43,937 nt of DNA from Candidatus Ornithomonoglobus intestinigallinarum. Its GTDB lineage: Bacteria > Bacillota > Clostridia > UBA1381. Shown here in pieces: positions 24,587-32,904 of this stretch (position 1 is its first letter; every line of letters begins with the position of its first letter). Position numbers and translations under genes: made by a program. Below the pieces are notes generated by a model, which made no database searches, was not told the origin of the DNA, and saw only the letters and a program-made list of their open reading frames with translations. Location of the stretch: positions 1 through 43,937 of the forward strand of contig DVLU01000039.1 of NCBI GenBank assembly GCA_018715365.1. The letters are read 5' to 3'.

Positions 24587-26110
24587 TTATTTGACAATAA
24601 GACTCTCGCCCGTCATTTCAGCAGGCTTCTCAAGCCCCATGAGATCAAGCATCGTCGGGCAGAGATCGCATAATCTTCCGTCCTTGACCTTAACATCTCC
24701 CGCGCCGACAACGATCATCGGAACGCGGTTTGTTGTATGCGCCGTAAATACGGCCTTCGTTTCGGGATCGAACATACAGTCGGCATTGCCGTGGTCGGCT
24801 GTGATTATCACCTTGCCGCCCTTTGCAAGCACTGCATCGGTCGTTCTGCCGACGCACTCGTCAACGACCTGAACCGCCTGAACGGCCGCGTCGAACACGC
24901 CCGTGTGGCCAACCATATCGCAGTTTGCGTAATTTAATATTATAACGTCAAACTTATCCGAATTTATTGCGTCAACAACGGCGTCCGTCACCTCATACGC
25001 GCTCATTTCGGGCTTCATGTCGAACGTTTCAACGTCGGGCGATTTTATAAGTATTCTTTCCTCGCCCGGGAACTGTCTTTCCTCGCCGCCGTTAAAGAAG
25101 AAGGTAACGTGCGCGTACTTCTGCGTTTCGGCAATCCTGAGCTGCGTTAAGCCGAGCTTTGATATATACTCGCCGAACGTCATATGCAGCTGCTCCGGCG
25201 GATACGCAACGGTAACGTTCGGCATTTCCGCATCGTACTGTGCCATGCAGACGTAATGCGGCGCAAGATAACCGCTCTTTCTTTCAAAGCCCTTAAATTC
25301 GGGATCGACAAACGCCCTTGTTATCTGGCGCGCCCTGTCGGGACGGAAATTAAAGCATATAACGCTGTCGCCTTCTTTTACCATGCCGTTTTTGTCAACA
25401 ACGGCAGGTATAACAAACTCGTCCGTCACGTCGTTCTTATACGAATTTTCAATTGCTTCAACGGGGTCGTTTTCGATTACGCCCTCGCCGAGAGTTATCG
25501 CATCGTATGCCTTTTCCACTCTGTCCCATGCGTTGTCGCGGTCCATTGCGTAAAAACGGCCCATTACCGTTGCAACGCTGCCGACTCCTATTTTATTCAT
25601 TTCATCAACAAGCTCGCGCATAAATCCGGCTCCCGACGTCGGCGGCACATCTCTGCCGTCAAGGAAGCAATGAACGTAGACCTTATCGAGCCCGTGCTGC
25701 TTTGCCATTTTCAAAAGGCCGTAGAGGTGCTCGTTGTGCGAATGAACGCCGCCGTTTGACAAAAGCCCCATAAAGTGCAGCGCCGAATTATTCTTTTTGC
25801 AGTTTTCAACCGCATCGACAAGCACTTTATTTTTAAAGAACCCGCCGTCCTGTATATCCTTCGAGATTTTAACAAGCATCTGATAAACGACGCGACCCGC
25901 GCCGATATTTGTATGTCCAACCTCGCTGTTGCCCATCTGTCCGTCCGGCAGGCCCACGTCAAGGCCGCTTGCCGAAAGCTGCGAATTGGGGCACTCGGCA
26001 AAATATTTGTCAAGATTGGGCTTTTTTGCGGCAGCCACGGCATTGCCCTCGGTTGTTTTGTTAAGTCCGTAGCCGTCCATGATGATCAAAGCCATAGGCG
26101 CTTTGCTCAT
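24587..26110 (-). CDS. gpmI: 2,3-bisphosphoglycerate-independent phosphoglycerate mutase
   Basis: 507 residues, full length. It opens with APMALIIMDGYGLN, with the metal-binding Asp, and has the phospho-Ser in GQMGNSEVGHTNIGAGR. HCFLDGRDVPPTSG, FNFRPDRARQ, NYANCDMVGHTG and ITADHGNAD supply substrate and Mn2+ ligands. It interconverts 3- and 2-phosphoglycerate. It is the last gene of the glycolytic cluster pgk-SGNH-tpiA-SLH-gpmI, with an AAAGGAATG site. Confidence 0.98.
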   Translation of the reverse strand: MSKAPMALIIMDGYGLNKTTEGNAVAAAKKPNLDKYFAECPNSQLSASGLDVGLPDGQMGNSEVGHTNIGAGRVVYQMLVKISKDIQDGGFFKNKVLVDAVENCKKNNSALHFMGLLSNGGVHSHNEHLYGLLKMAKQHGLDKVYVHCFLDGRDVPPTSGAGFMRELVDEMNKIGVGSVATVMGRFYAMDRDNAWDRVEKAYDAITLGEGVIENDPVEAIENSYKNDVTDEFVIPAVVDKNGMVKEGDSVICFNFRPDRARQITRAFVDPEFKGFERKSGYLAPHYVCMAQYDAEMPNVTVAYPPEQLHMTFGEYISKLGLTQLRIAETQKYAHVTFFFNGGEERQFPGEERILIKSPDVETFDMKPEMSAYEVTDAVVDAINSDKFDVIILNYANCDMVGHTGVFDAAVQAVQVVDECVGRTTDAVLAKGGKVIITADHGNADCMFDPETKAVFTAHTTNRVPMIVVGAGDVKVKDGRLCDLCPTMLDLMGLEKPAEMTGESLIVK

Positions 26111-26137
26111 ATGCTATCATTCCTTTCCCTGTTCTCT

Positions 26138-27073
26138 TTAAATTATTATCATAAGTGCCGTATATTCCTCTGTATCGGTAAGCTTAAGCACAAATTCGCC
26201 GCGCATAAAGAGCAGCTTGTTTATTTCGCCGTCGCTGTCCGCCGTTTTGCATTTTATCTCTATCGGCACGGCGCTGCTTATATAGGCGTTGCCCAAACGG
26301 CGCGCATACGTTATATTTATTTTCATCTCACCGTTTCGCACATCATCGTTGTTTCTCGGCGTGCCCGTGACCGTACCGTCAACTCTGAACGCACTGTGGT
26401 ATTCGCCCATCGGGCATACGTAGCCCGTGCCCGTGCCCTGCATGATTATAAGCTGCGACGATCCGAAAAACCCGCCCAGCGCCTCAACCATGGGCGCTTC
26501 CATCGCCTTTGCGAGGATATACGCAAATTCGCCGCGCGTTATGTCGTCAGTGCCCGAAAAGCTCAGCTTCTCCGTAAGCCCCAGGTCGTTTGCGTAATAC
26601 ATATGGCCTGTCGGATAGCCGCCCATATCCTGTGCGAACATATCATAGCCGAGCGCGCGCACAATAAGCGTACACGCCTGCTCAAACGTTATATTGCTCT
26701 CCGGCATATACGTGCCGTCGCCCATACCCGCGATATGCCCGACGTCGGCGGCAGCCTGTATATAGCCCGACGCCCAATGCTCCGCACCGACGTCCGAAAA
26801 CTCCGTTCCGCGCGGCGAATAGATTGTGCCGTCATACGAAAACGCCGTCATCATAAGCTTTGCCGCTTCGGCGCGCGTAACGTATTCGTTCGGGTTAAAA
26901 TCGCCGTTTTCATCGCCCTCGACTATGCCGAGCACATTAAGCAGCAATATCTCCTGCTCAAAATTATAATTTTTTATATCATTGAGCCCCGCCGCGCCGG
27001 CAGCCGGCGAAAGGCAGAAAAAAGCCGTGAGCAGCGCCGAAAGCGCCGCTCCCAAAATTCTTTTTGTTTTCAT
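26138..27073 (-). CDS. Small SLH-domain surface protein
   Basis: 311 residues. A signal peptide (to about residue 27, AAGAAG) is followed by three SLH units: GDFNPNEYVTRAEAAKLMMT, FSDVGAEHWASGYIQAAADV, GTYMPESNITFEQACTLIVR and DITRGEFAYILAKAM. The C-terminal 110 residues carry no known enzyme motif. The SLH part resembles that of the large protein at 21669-24221, so they are probably distant paralogues. Its position between tpiA and gpmI, 25 and 27 nt from its neighbours, places a cell-surface protein inside a glycolytic operon. Confidence 0.88.
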   Translation of the reverse strand: MKTKRILGAALSALLTAFFCLSPAAGAAGLNDIKNYNFEQEILLLNVLGIVEGDENGDFNPNEYVTRAEAAKLMMTAFSYDGTIYSPRGTEFSDVGAEHWASGYIQAAADVGHIAGMGDGTYMPESNITFEQACTLIVRALGYDMFAQDMGGYPTGHMYYANDLGLTEKLSFSGTDDITRGEFAYILAKAMEAPMVEALGGFFGSSQLIIMQGTGTGYVCPMGEYHSAFRVDGTVTGTPRNNDDVRNGEMKINITYARRLGNAYISSAVPIEIKCKTADSDGEINKLLFMRGEFVLKLTDTEEYTALMIII

Positions 27074-27098
27074 AATTGCCGTTATGCTGCCGCGGTGA

Positions 27099-27851
27099 TT
27101 ATTTTGCCGCGGCCGTTATAACCGCAAAATCATCAGCCTTTAACGACGCGCCGCCGATAAGTCCGCCGTCGATGTTGGGCTTTGACAAAAGTCCAGCGCA
27201 GTTCTTTGCGTTCATCGAGCCGCCGTACTGTATCGTAACGGCTTTTGCCGTTTCATCGTCATAAAGCGACGCAAGTATATTTCTTATGCCGCCGCATACC
27301 TCCTCGGCCTGGTCGTCCGTTGCCGTCTTGCCCGTGCCGATTGCCCAGATGGGCTCATACGCAACAACAACCTTCTTTGCGTCGGCGGCGCTTATTCCCG
27401 CAAACGCCTTCTTTATCTGTATCGATATAAGATCCATCGTTATGCCGGCTTCTCTCTGCTCGAGCGACTCGCCGCAGCAGATGATGGGGACAAGACCCTT
27501 TTCAAGAGCCTTCTTTGCCTTCAGATTTACCGTTTCGTCCGTTTCGTTGTTATATTCACGTCTTTCGCTGTGGCCGATTATAACGTACTCAACGCCGAGG
27601 TCTGCAAGCATATCGGCGCTTACCTCGCCAGTGAACGCGCCCTTGTCCTCATAGTGAAGGTTTTCCGCGCCTATTTTAACGTGAGTGCCCTTTGCGGCTT
27701 CAACTGCCGGAGCAAGGCATACGTACGGCGTGCAGCAAACAACCTCGCACTCCGCGCCCTTTGTTGCTTCAACAACCGACTTTACAAAATCATACGTTTC
27801 CGAAGGAAGCTTATTCATCTTCCAGTTACCCGCGATAATATACTTTCCCAT
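27099..27851 (-). CDS. tpiA: Triosephosphate isomerase
   Basis: 250 residues. The N-terminal IAGNWKMNKLPSE carries the active-site Asn and Lys, YVIIGHSERREYNNE the catalytic His, and VAYEPIWAIGTGKTA the catalytic Glu and flexible loop; IQYGGSMN and NIDGGLIGGASL bind phosphate. It interconverts dihydroxyacetone phosphate and glyceraldehyde 3-phosphate. It is part of the glycolytic operon, 34 nt after the SGNH hydrolase gene. Confidence 0.98.
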   Translation of the reverse strand: MGKYIIAGNWKMNKLPSETYDFVKSVVEATKGAECEVVCCTPYVCLAPAVEAAKGTHVKIGAENLHYEDKGAFTGEVSADMLADLGVEYVIIGHSERREYNNETDETVNLKAKKALEKGLVPIICCGESLEQREAGITMDLISIQIKKAFAGISAADAKKVVVAYEPIWAIGTGKTATDDQAEEVCGGIRNILASLYDDETAKAVTIQYGGSMNAKNCAGLLSKPNIDGGLIGGASLKADDFAVITAAAK

Positions 27852-27885
27852 TTTTTATTCTCCTCAAAATTGATATATTGATATT

Positions 27886-28509
27886 TTATTTTATCCCGTC
27901 AAAAACCCTGAGCCATTCCCTTGCTATGAGCCCGTGGCCCGCGGCCGTGGGATGAACGCCGTCGCGCGTCCAGAACGAATCCTGCGTTTTTTTCGCCGCT
28001 TCGTCAAACACGTCGATAAGCGGTACATACGGCAGCCCGAATTTTTCCGCAACGCGCTTTGACGCGTCAACGCGCTTTTCAACCTCGGCACGGAATACGT
28101 CCCACTTTTCCTCGGTCGCTTCGCCCTTCAGCAAAAACGGGCTCAGTATTATTATTTTAATATCGGGCAGCGCCGCCTTTACCTCGTCTATAAGCATCGT
28201 GTAAAGCTTGAAATACTTATCCGCGTCAACTCCGTTTTGAATGTTAAGCTCATGCCATACGTCGTTTACGCCTATGAGCACGCTCATAATATCGGGCTTT
28301 AAATTTATTATGTCTTCCTTTATGCGCGCGTAAACGTCAACCACCCTGTTTCCGCTCACGCCGCGGTTTATACATTCATACTCGCCCGGGAACCGCATTC
28401 CCACGGCGGCAGCCGCAACGGTCGGATAGCCGCTGCCCGTAAAGCGGTTGTCCGTTCTCGAACGATCGGCGTCCGTTATCGAATCGCCCTGGAATAATAT
28501 TGTTTTCAT
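27886..28509 (-). CDS. SGNH/GDSL-family hydrolase
   Basis: 207 residues. Block I is FQGDSITDADRSR with the nucleophilic Ser; block II is INRGVSGNRVVD; block III is IGVNDVWHE; block V is WTRDGVHPTAAGHGLIA with the catalytic Asp and His. There is no signal peptide, so it acts in the cytoplasm, perhaps as a deacetylase or esterase. The substrate cannot be told from sequence. It is inserted between pgk and tpiA. Confidence 0.93.
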   Translation of the reverse strand: MKTILFQGDSITDADRSRTDNRFTGSGYPTVAAAAVGMRFPGEYECINRGVSGNRVVDVYARIKEDIINLKPDIMSVLIGVNDVWHELNIQNGVDADKYFKLYTMLIDEVKAALPDIKIIILSPFLLKGEATEEKWDVFRAEVEKRVDASKRVAEKFGLPYVPLIDVFDEAAKKTQDSFWTRDGVHPTAAGHGLIAREWLRVFDGIK

Positions 28510-28533
28510 GTTTTTTTCTCCTGATCCGGCACC

Positions 28534-28606
28534 GCGGCGCGCAAAGTGCGCCGCTTCTTGTTTTAGGTTTAGGTTTTAGGTTTTTGCGGCGCGTACAACG
28601 CGCCGC
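28534..28606. repeat. Twin GC-rich hairpins between pgk and the SGNH gene
   Basis: GCGGCGCGC at 28534-28542 pairs with GTGCGCCGC at 28546-28554 (one mismatch), and GCGGCGCG at 28586-28593 pairs with CGCGCCGC at 28599-28606. Between them TTTTAGGTTTAGG-type sequence is repeated. Neither hairpin has a T run on the minus strand, so they may attenuate or stabilise the pgk operon mRNA rather than end it. Confidence 0.65.
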
Positions 28607-28623
28607 ATATTGTTTTTTTATGA

Positions 28624-29811
28624 TTATTTGTCCGTCAATGCCGCTATACCCGGAAGCACCTTTCCTTCAAGGAATTCCATCGATGCGCCGCCGCCCGTTG
28701 AGATGTGGCTCATCTTGTCGCCGAGACCCGCCTGGTTTACCGCAGCAACGCTGTCGCCGCCGCCGATTATCGTTGTAGCGTCGATGTCGGCAAGAACCTT
28801 TGCTATTGCGTTTGTTCCCTTTGCGAAATTCGGCATTTCAAATACGCCCATCGGGCCGTTCCATACAACAGTCTTTGCGGTCTTTAACACCTCTGAGAAA
28901 AGCTCCACCGATTTGGGGCCTATGTCAAGACCCATCCAGCCGTCCTCTATATCGCCTTCAACAACCTTTGCGTCGGCGTCGTTTTTAAATTCCTTTGCAA
29001 CAACCGTGTCTATCGGAAGCACGATCTTATCCTTGCCCTTTTCGAGCATCTTCTTTGCAAAATCTATATAATCCTCCTCAAGCAGCGAATCGCCCGTCTT
29101 TTTGCCCATTGCGGCCTCAAACGTGTATGCCATGCCGCCGCCTATTATAAGCTTGTCAACCTTATCGAGCAGGTTCTCTATTACGGAAATCTTCGACGAT
29201 ACCTTTGAGCCGCCGAGAACGGCAACGAGCGGTCTTACCGGGTCGTTTACGGCATTGCCCAAAAATTCTATTTCCTTCTGAATGAGATAGCCTGCCGCAG
29301 CCGGCTTTAATATCTCCGAAACGCCGACGTTTGAGCAGTGCGCTCTGTGAGCCGTTCCGAACGCATCGTTTACGAACAGGTCCGCAAGCGACGCCAATTC
29401 CTCCGAGAAATTCTTCTCGTTCTTTGTTTCTTCTTTTCTGTAGCGCGTATTCTGAAGCAGAACAACGTCGCCGTCCTTCATTGCCGCAACGGCAGCCTTG
29501 GCATTTTCGCCCACAACGTTGTCGTCAGCCGCAAAAACAACCTCCTTGCCGAGCTTTTCCGAAAGGCTCTTTGCAACAGGCGCAAGCGAAAGCGACGGTA
29601 CGGGCTCTCCCTTGGGCTTGCCCATATGCGAGCAGAGAATTACCTTTGCGCCGTTTTCGATAAGATATTTTATCGTCGGGAGCGCGCCCACGATACGATT
29701 CTCGTCCGTGATGTTTCCTTCGGCGTCCAGGGGAACGTTAAAGTCGCATCTTACAAGAACTTTTTTACCTTTTACATCAATGTCCTCAACAGTTACTTTG
29801 TTGTACGTCAT
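28624..29811 (-). CDS. pgk: Phosphoglycerate kinase
   Basis: 395 residues. [20 protein letters not shown] at the N-terminus, [40 protein letters not shown] and the C-terminal [30 protein letters not shown] are all PGK motifs. It transfers phosphate from 1,3-bisphosphoglycerate to ADP. It is the first gene of the glycolytic cluster. No gap gene is present in the window. Confidence 0.99.
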   Translation of the reverse strand: MTYNKVTVEDIDVKGKKVLVRCDFNVPLDAEGNITDENRIVGALPTIKYLIENGAKVILCSHMGKPKGEPVPSLSLAPVAKSLSEKLGKEVVFAADDNVVGENAKAAVAAMKDGDVVLLQNTRYRKEETKNEKNFSEELASLADLFVNDAFGTAHRAHCSNVGVSEILKPAAAGYLIQKEIEFLGNAVNDPVRPLVAVLGGSKVSSKISVIENLLDKVDKLIIGGGMAYTFEAAMGKKTGDSLLEEDYIDFAKKMLEKGKDKIVLPIDTVVAKEFKNDADAKVVEGDIEDGWMGLDIGPKSVELFSEVLKTAKTVVWNGPMGVFEMPNFAKGTNAIAKVLADIDATTIIGGGDSVAAVNQAGLGDKMSHISTGGGASMEFLEGKVLPGIAALTDK

Positions 29812-29866
29812 GCCAAAAAATCTCCTTTTTATTTTTCTTTCCGCTTGCGCGGCATTCCTAACTTAT

Positions 29867-29895
29867 ATTATATCTAAATTTTCTGAAATTTTCAA
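29867..29895 (-). promoter_or_regulatory. Promoter of the pgk cluster
   Basis: Minus strand: -35 TTGAAA (29890-29895), 17-nt spacer, perfect -10 TATAAT (29867-29872). AAGGAGA precedes the pgk ATG. Confidence 0.85.
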
Positions 29896-30048
29896 TAGCA
29901 ATCTGAATTTTCGTTAAAAATATGGCAAATTTATTTATATGTCTTATATCAGCGCCTGTTTTTTTGTTGTTTTTGTAATTACACGCCGTGCGGCGCGGAA
30001 AAAAATCAAAAAATTTTCAAAAATCCTCTGTACCAAACATCGTTTGTC

Positions 30049-30057
30049 TGGTATAAT
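30049..30057 (+). promoter_or_regulatory. Extended -10 promoter of hflX
   Basis: TGGTATAAT is an extended -10 (TGnTATAAT). No good -35 is visible 17 nt upstream, which is common for extended -10 promoters. Confidence 0.6.
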
Positions 30058-30095
30058 AGCTGATATAAAATAAATTCGTGAAAGGTATTTTGGCC

Positions 30096-31382
30096 ATGAC
30101 AAATTCGGACAATACGTTAAATCACACGCCGGCGGACAAAAAAGAGCGGTTCATCCTTGCCGGCGTTTGCCGCGGCCTGCGCGACACGCTTTCAGACACA
30201 ACGGAGGAATCGATGAAGGAGCTTGAGGAGCTTGTTAAAACGGCGGGCGGCGAAGCGGCGGCGTCGGTTGTCCAAAACCGCGCCGAGCTTGAATCGGCAA
30301 CGTATATGGGCGAAGGCAAGCTTGAGGAAATAAAAAACGCAATAGAAACGCTTGAAGCCGACAGCATAGTTTTTGACGACGAGCTCTCGCCGGTACAGCT
30401 CAGAAACATATCGGATATTTTGGGCATAAAAGTCCTTGACCGTTCAATGCTCATTCTCGACATTTTCGCAATGCGCGCAAAAACGAGCGAAGGTAAGCTC
30501 CAGGTCGAGCTTGCACAGCTCAAATACCGCCTGCCGCGCCTAAGGGGCTTCGGTACGGAAATGAGCCGCACCGGCGCCGGCATAGGCACGCGCGGCCCCG
30601 GCGAAACGCGCCTCGAAAGCGACAGACGCCATATAAGAAGGCGCATTGCGGCTCTTGAGGACGAAATAGAAAAATTAAAAAAACGGCGCGGTCTTTTGCG
30701 GTCGCGGCGCAAAAAGGACGGAGTTGTTACCGCGGCGCTCGTCGGCTACACAAACGCCGGCAAATCAACGCTTCTGAATACGCTGACGGACGCCGGAGTT
30801 TTTGCCGAGGACAAGCTTTTTGCAACGCTCGACCCAACGTCGCGCGGGATAACGCTCGGCGACAACCGCCGCATACTGCTTGTGGACACGGTCGGCTTCA
30901 TACGCAAGCTCCCGCATAATCTGATAGAAGCGTTCAAGTCAACGCTCGAGGAAGCTGCCGAGGCCGATATTTTGCTGCACGTTATAGACGCGTCGTCACC
31001 CGTGGCACAGGAGCAGGTCGAAGTCGCCGAAGGCGTGCTTGATGAAATAGGCGCGTCGGGGAAGCCCACGATAGGCATTCTGAATAAATGCGATATTCTG
31101 CCCTATGAGCCCGTAATAAGCGGCAGCTTCGACGTTTCCGTTGCGATAAGCGCAAAGCGGCGCATAAACATAGACAGGCTTATAAAAGCGATAGAAGACA
31201 CCGCACCCGGCAAAAAACGGCGCGTTACGGTGCTTTTGCCGTACAGCATGGGCGCGGAGGTGAGCGCGCTGCACGCTGACCAGAAAATACTCGATGAGGA
31301 ATATACGCCCGACGGCACGCGCATCACGCTCCTTGCCGACAGCGCCGCGTATGAAAGGATAAGGGAATTTGTTGTTGAATGA
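30096..31382 (+). CDS. hflX: HflX-type ribosome-associated GTPase
   Basis: 428 residues from the ATG at 30096 (MTNSDNTLNHTPADKKERFI), which has AAAGG 10 nt upstream. An in-frame GTG at 30078 is less likely. The N-terminal HflX domain contains YMGEGKLEEIKN, FDDELSPVQLRNI and RSMLILDIFAMRAKTSEGKL; the Gly-rich GIGTRGPGETRLESDRR follows. G motifs are GYTNAGKSTLLN (G1), DTVGF (G3) and NKCD (G4). HflX splits stalled or hibernating ribosomes. It is a single gene, divergent from pgk. Confidence 0.97.
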   Translation: MTNSDNTLNHTPADKKERFILAGVCRGLRDTLSDTTEESMKELEELVKTAGGEAAASVVQNRAELESATYMGEGKLEEIKNAIETLEADSIVFDDELSPVQLRNISDILGIKVLDRSMLILDIFAMRAKTSEGKLQVELAQLKYRLPRLRGFGTEMSRTGAGIGTRGPGETRLESDRRHIRRRIAALEDEIEKLKKRRGLLRSRRKKDGVVTAALVGYTNAGKSTLLNTLTDAGVFAEDKLFATLDPTSRGITLGDNRRILLVDTVGFIRKLPHNLIEAFKSTLEEAAEADILLHVIDASSPVAQEQVEVAEGVLDEIGASGKPTIGILNKCDILPYEPVISGSFDVSVAISAKRRINIDRLIKAIEDTAPGKKRRVTVLLPYSMGAEVSALHADQKILDEEYTPDGTRITLLADSAAYERIREFVVE

Positions 31383-31443
31383 TCGCTTTTTAAACCGCTT
31401 CGGCAGCATATATTGAAAGAATATTGAAAGAACAAAAAACATA

Positions 31444-31746
31444 GGGCCGCTCGATTTTAGATGCGGGACGGACGAAACGCACCCGACGGTGTGTTAGCAC
31501 CGCGCAAGATGGCGCGGACGACCGAAGGTCGGCTTTCGGCTTTGCCGAAAGTGCTGAAAAGTGTACTCCGAGGGTGATTTTTGTTCGCAGCAGCTGCCGC
31601 TTCAGGAAACGCATTGGGCTGCTCGATTTTAGATGCGGAACGGACGAAACGCACCCGACGGCGTGATTTGTTCACTCCGAGAGGTGTGTTTTGTTCGTAG
31701 ATAAACAGCAAAGCTGTTTATCGATCTGCGCTAAAATCGACAGCCC
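31444..31746. repeat. Repeat element with terminal inverted repeats and an internal duplication
   Basis: Two direct copies, at 31444-31493 and 31616-31665, match at about 47 of 50 positions; both begin GGGC-G-TCGATTTTAGATGCGG. The far end, 31726-31746, is the inverted counterpart (CTAAAATCGACAGCCC). Internal hairpins: CTTTCGGC/GCCGAAAG at 31533-31551 and GATAAACAGC/GCTGTTTATC at 31700-31722. The same ends occur in the short hairpin at 373-413. It looks like a MITE-type element. No ORF in it looks real. It fills the hflX to 3D-protein gap. Confidence 0.75.
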
Positions 31747-31755
31747 AATTATATA

Positions 31756-32745
31756 CTATTGAAGCCAGACGTCCTTGTATACCACGCCAAGGCGATATGC
31801 TTCCTCGTGCGACGAAACAGCCATATCGATATGGTAGCCCTTTATCGCACCGCCGCAGTCCTCGGCACGGCGCAGACCGTAGCCGTCTATGTATACCCAG
31901 CTTAAAGGCGGTATAACGCTCGGGTCAACGGCTATTGTCTGGCCGGGGATTATTTTGCCGGCATATGCGGTGTTGTTTCCCCAGCCGCCGTTGCAGATAT
32001 TGCACGTGCAGTAATGAGTTATCATAAACCTACCAAGATATGTGCCGTTGTTTTCCGCAACGGGCGCATCCTCCGTAACCTCCTCGGTATACACGGTCTG
32101 TTCGACCGGCTCATGGACCGGTATTATCTGCATATTTGCCGGAACAACGGCAAACTGCGGAACGGATATTTTAACGGCCAGCTTTTCCTGATCCCAATCG
32201 ACCTCAAGGCCGAATATGGAAACGGTGTCTCTCAGCGGCACCATCAGCGTTGTATCGTTTACGACCTCGGGGCAAACGGAAAGCGCTATTGTTTTGCCTA
32301 TCGCTATTTCGTAGCCGTCAGTATCCTTAAAGATAAAGCGGAGCACCGCGTTTGTATCGCCGGCGGTGAGCGCGGCGGAAACGGCGGACGGCGTAACGTC
32401 AAGGCCGTAGCCGGATACTTTGCCTATAAGCTCCGAGGCGTACTGCTTTATCGGAGTTTCGGCGCCGTTTTCAATGTCAATCGTAAAGAGAGCCGTTTCG
32501 GTTGTCTGATCCCATTCAACCTCCATATCGGCCGAATCGGCAAGCGACCTTGCCGGGACGAACAGGATGTCGTCCCTCATAAACGGCTGAGCGCTCTCAA
32601 AGCTCATATATTCGCCGCTGTTTGATGCAACGGCGTTCATAAATACCGTAACGCCGGCGGCGTCTGCGGTAAGTCCCGATGTGAATGTTGTTACGGACAG
32701 CATCGCCGCAAAAAGCAGCGAAGCTGTTTTCTTAAAGCTTATCAT
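31756..32745 (-). CDS. Secreted 3D-domain cell-wall protein with stalk-like N-terminal domain
   Basis: 329 residues. A signal peptide (MISFKKTASLLFAAMLSVTTF to about residue 29) is followed by a copper-amine-oxidase-N-like domain of about 160 residues (DILFVPARSLADSADMEVEW, LMVPLRDTVSIFGLEVDWDQ). A linker rich in Glu, Val and Thr follows, then a C-terminal 3D domain: MITHYCTCNICNGGWGNNTA, GQTIAVDPSVIPPLSWVYI, AEDCGGAIKGYHIDMAV. The three conserved Asp residues of the 3D domain are present. The fold is a double-psi beta-barrel like lytic transglycosylases of the MltA/YocH kind, so peptidoglycan cleavage is likely. It is preceded by a short overlapping upstream ORF. Confidence 0.88.
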   Translation of the reverse strand: MISFKKTASLLFAAMLSVTTFTSGLTADAAGVTVFMNAVASNSGEYMSFESAQPFMRDDILFVPARSLADSADMEVEWDQTTETALFTIDIENGAETPIKQYASELIGKVSGYGLDVTPSAVSAALTAGDTNAVLRFIFKDTDGYEIAIGKTIALSVCPEVVNDTTLMVPLRDTVSIFGLEVDWDQEKLAVKISVPQFAVVPANMQIIPVHEPVEQTVYTEEVTEDAPVAENNGTYLGRFMITHYCTCNICNGGWGNNTAYAGKIIPGQTIAVDPSVIPPLSWVYIDGYGLRRAEDCGGAIKGYHIDMAVSSHEEAYRLGVVYKDVWLQ

Positions 32746-32785
32746 TATGATTTTTTCCTCCCGGATTTCTTTCTTTTTCTCTCAT
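32732..32785 (-). CDS. Possible 17-residue leader peptide upstream of the 3D-domain gene
   Basis: Minus-strand ATG at 32783-32785 with GGAGG 8 nt upstream encodes MREKERNPGGKNHNDKL and stops at 32732-32734, inside the first codons of the 3D-domain gene (start 32745, other frame). The downstream gene has its own GGGAGG within this small ORF. This layout suggests translational coupling or control. It could also be a chance ORF; length is too short to judge. Confidence 0.4.
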   Translation of the reverse strand: MREKERNPGGKNHNDKL

Positions 32786-32880
32786 TTCGCCGCCCTCCTC
32801 AGGGCTCGGCGCGATACCAAAAAAATTGATCTTCTGAGTTAGCCTATCATTCTTTCAGCCTGTTAAATAAAATGAGTTTT

Positions 32881-32900
32881 TTGCGCGGCTGCCCGCGCAA
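32881..32900. other. GC hairpin after the Thr/Pro-rich protein gene
   Basis: TTGCGCGG at 32881-32888 pairs with CCGCGCAA at 32893-32900, loop CTGC. On the minus strand it is followed by A residues, not T, so it is not a standard terminator. Confidence 0.5.
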
Positions 32901-32904
32901 GCCT

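Noticed and set aside
28534..28606. Twin hairpins as a terminator of pgk
   Set aside because: On the minus strand neither hairpin is followed by T residues; the T-rich flank lies on the plus strand, where no gene needs it.
32746..32904. c-di-AMP (ydaO) riboswitch before the 3D-domain gene
   Set aside because: A GCTAACTC stretch resembles the 3' part of that riboswitch and the target gene type fits, but the upstream conserved parts are missing and the space is too short.
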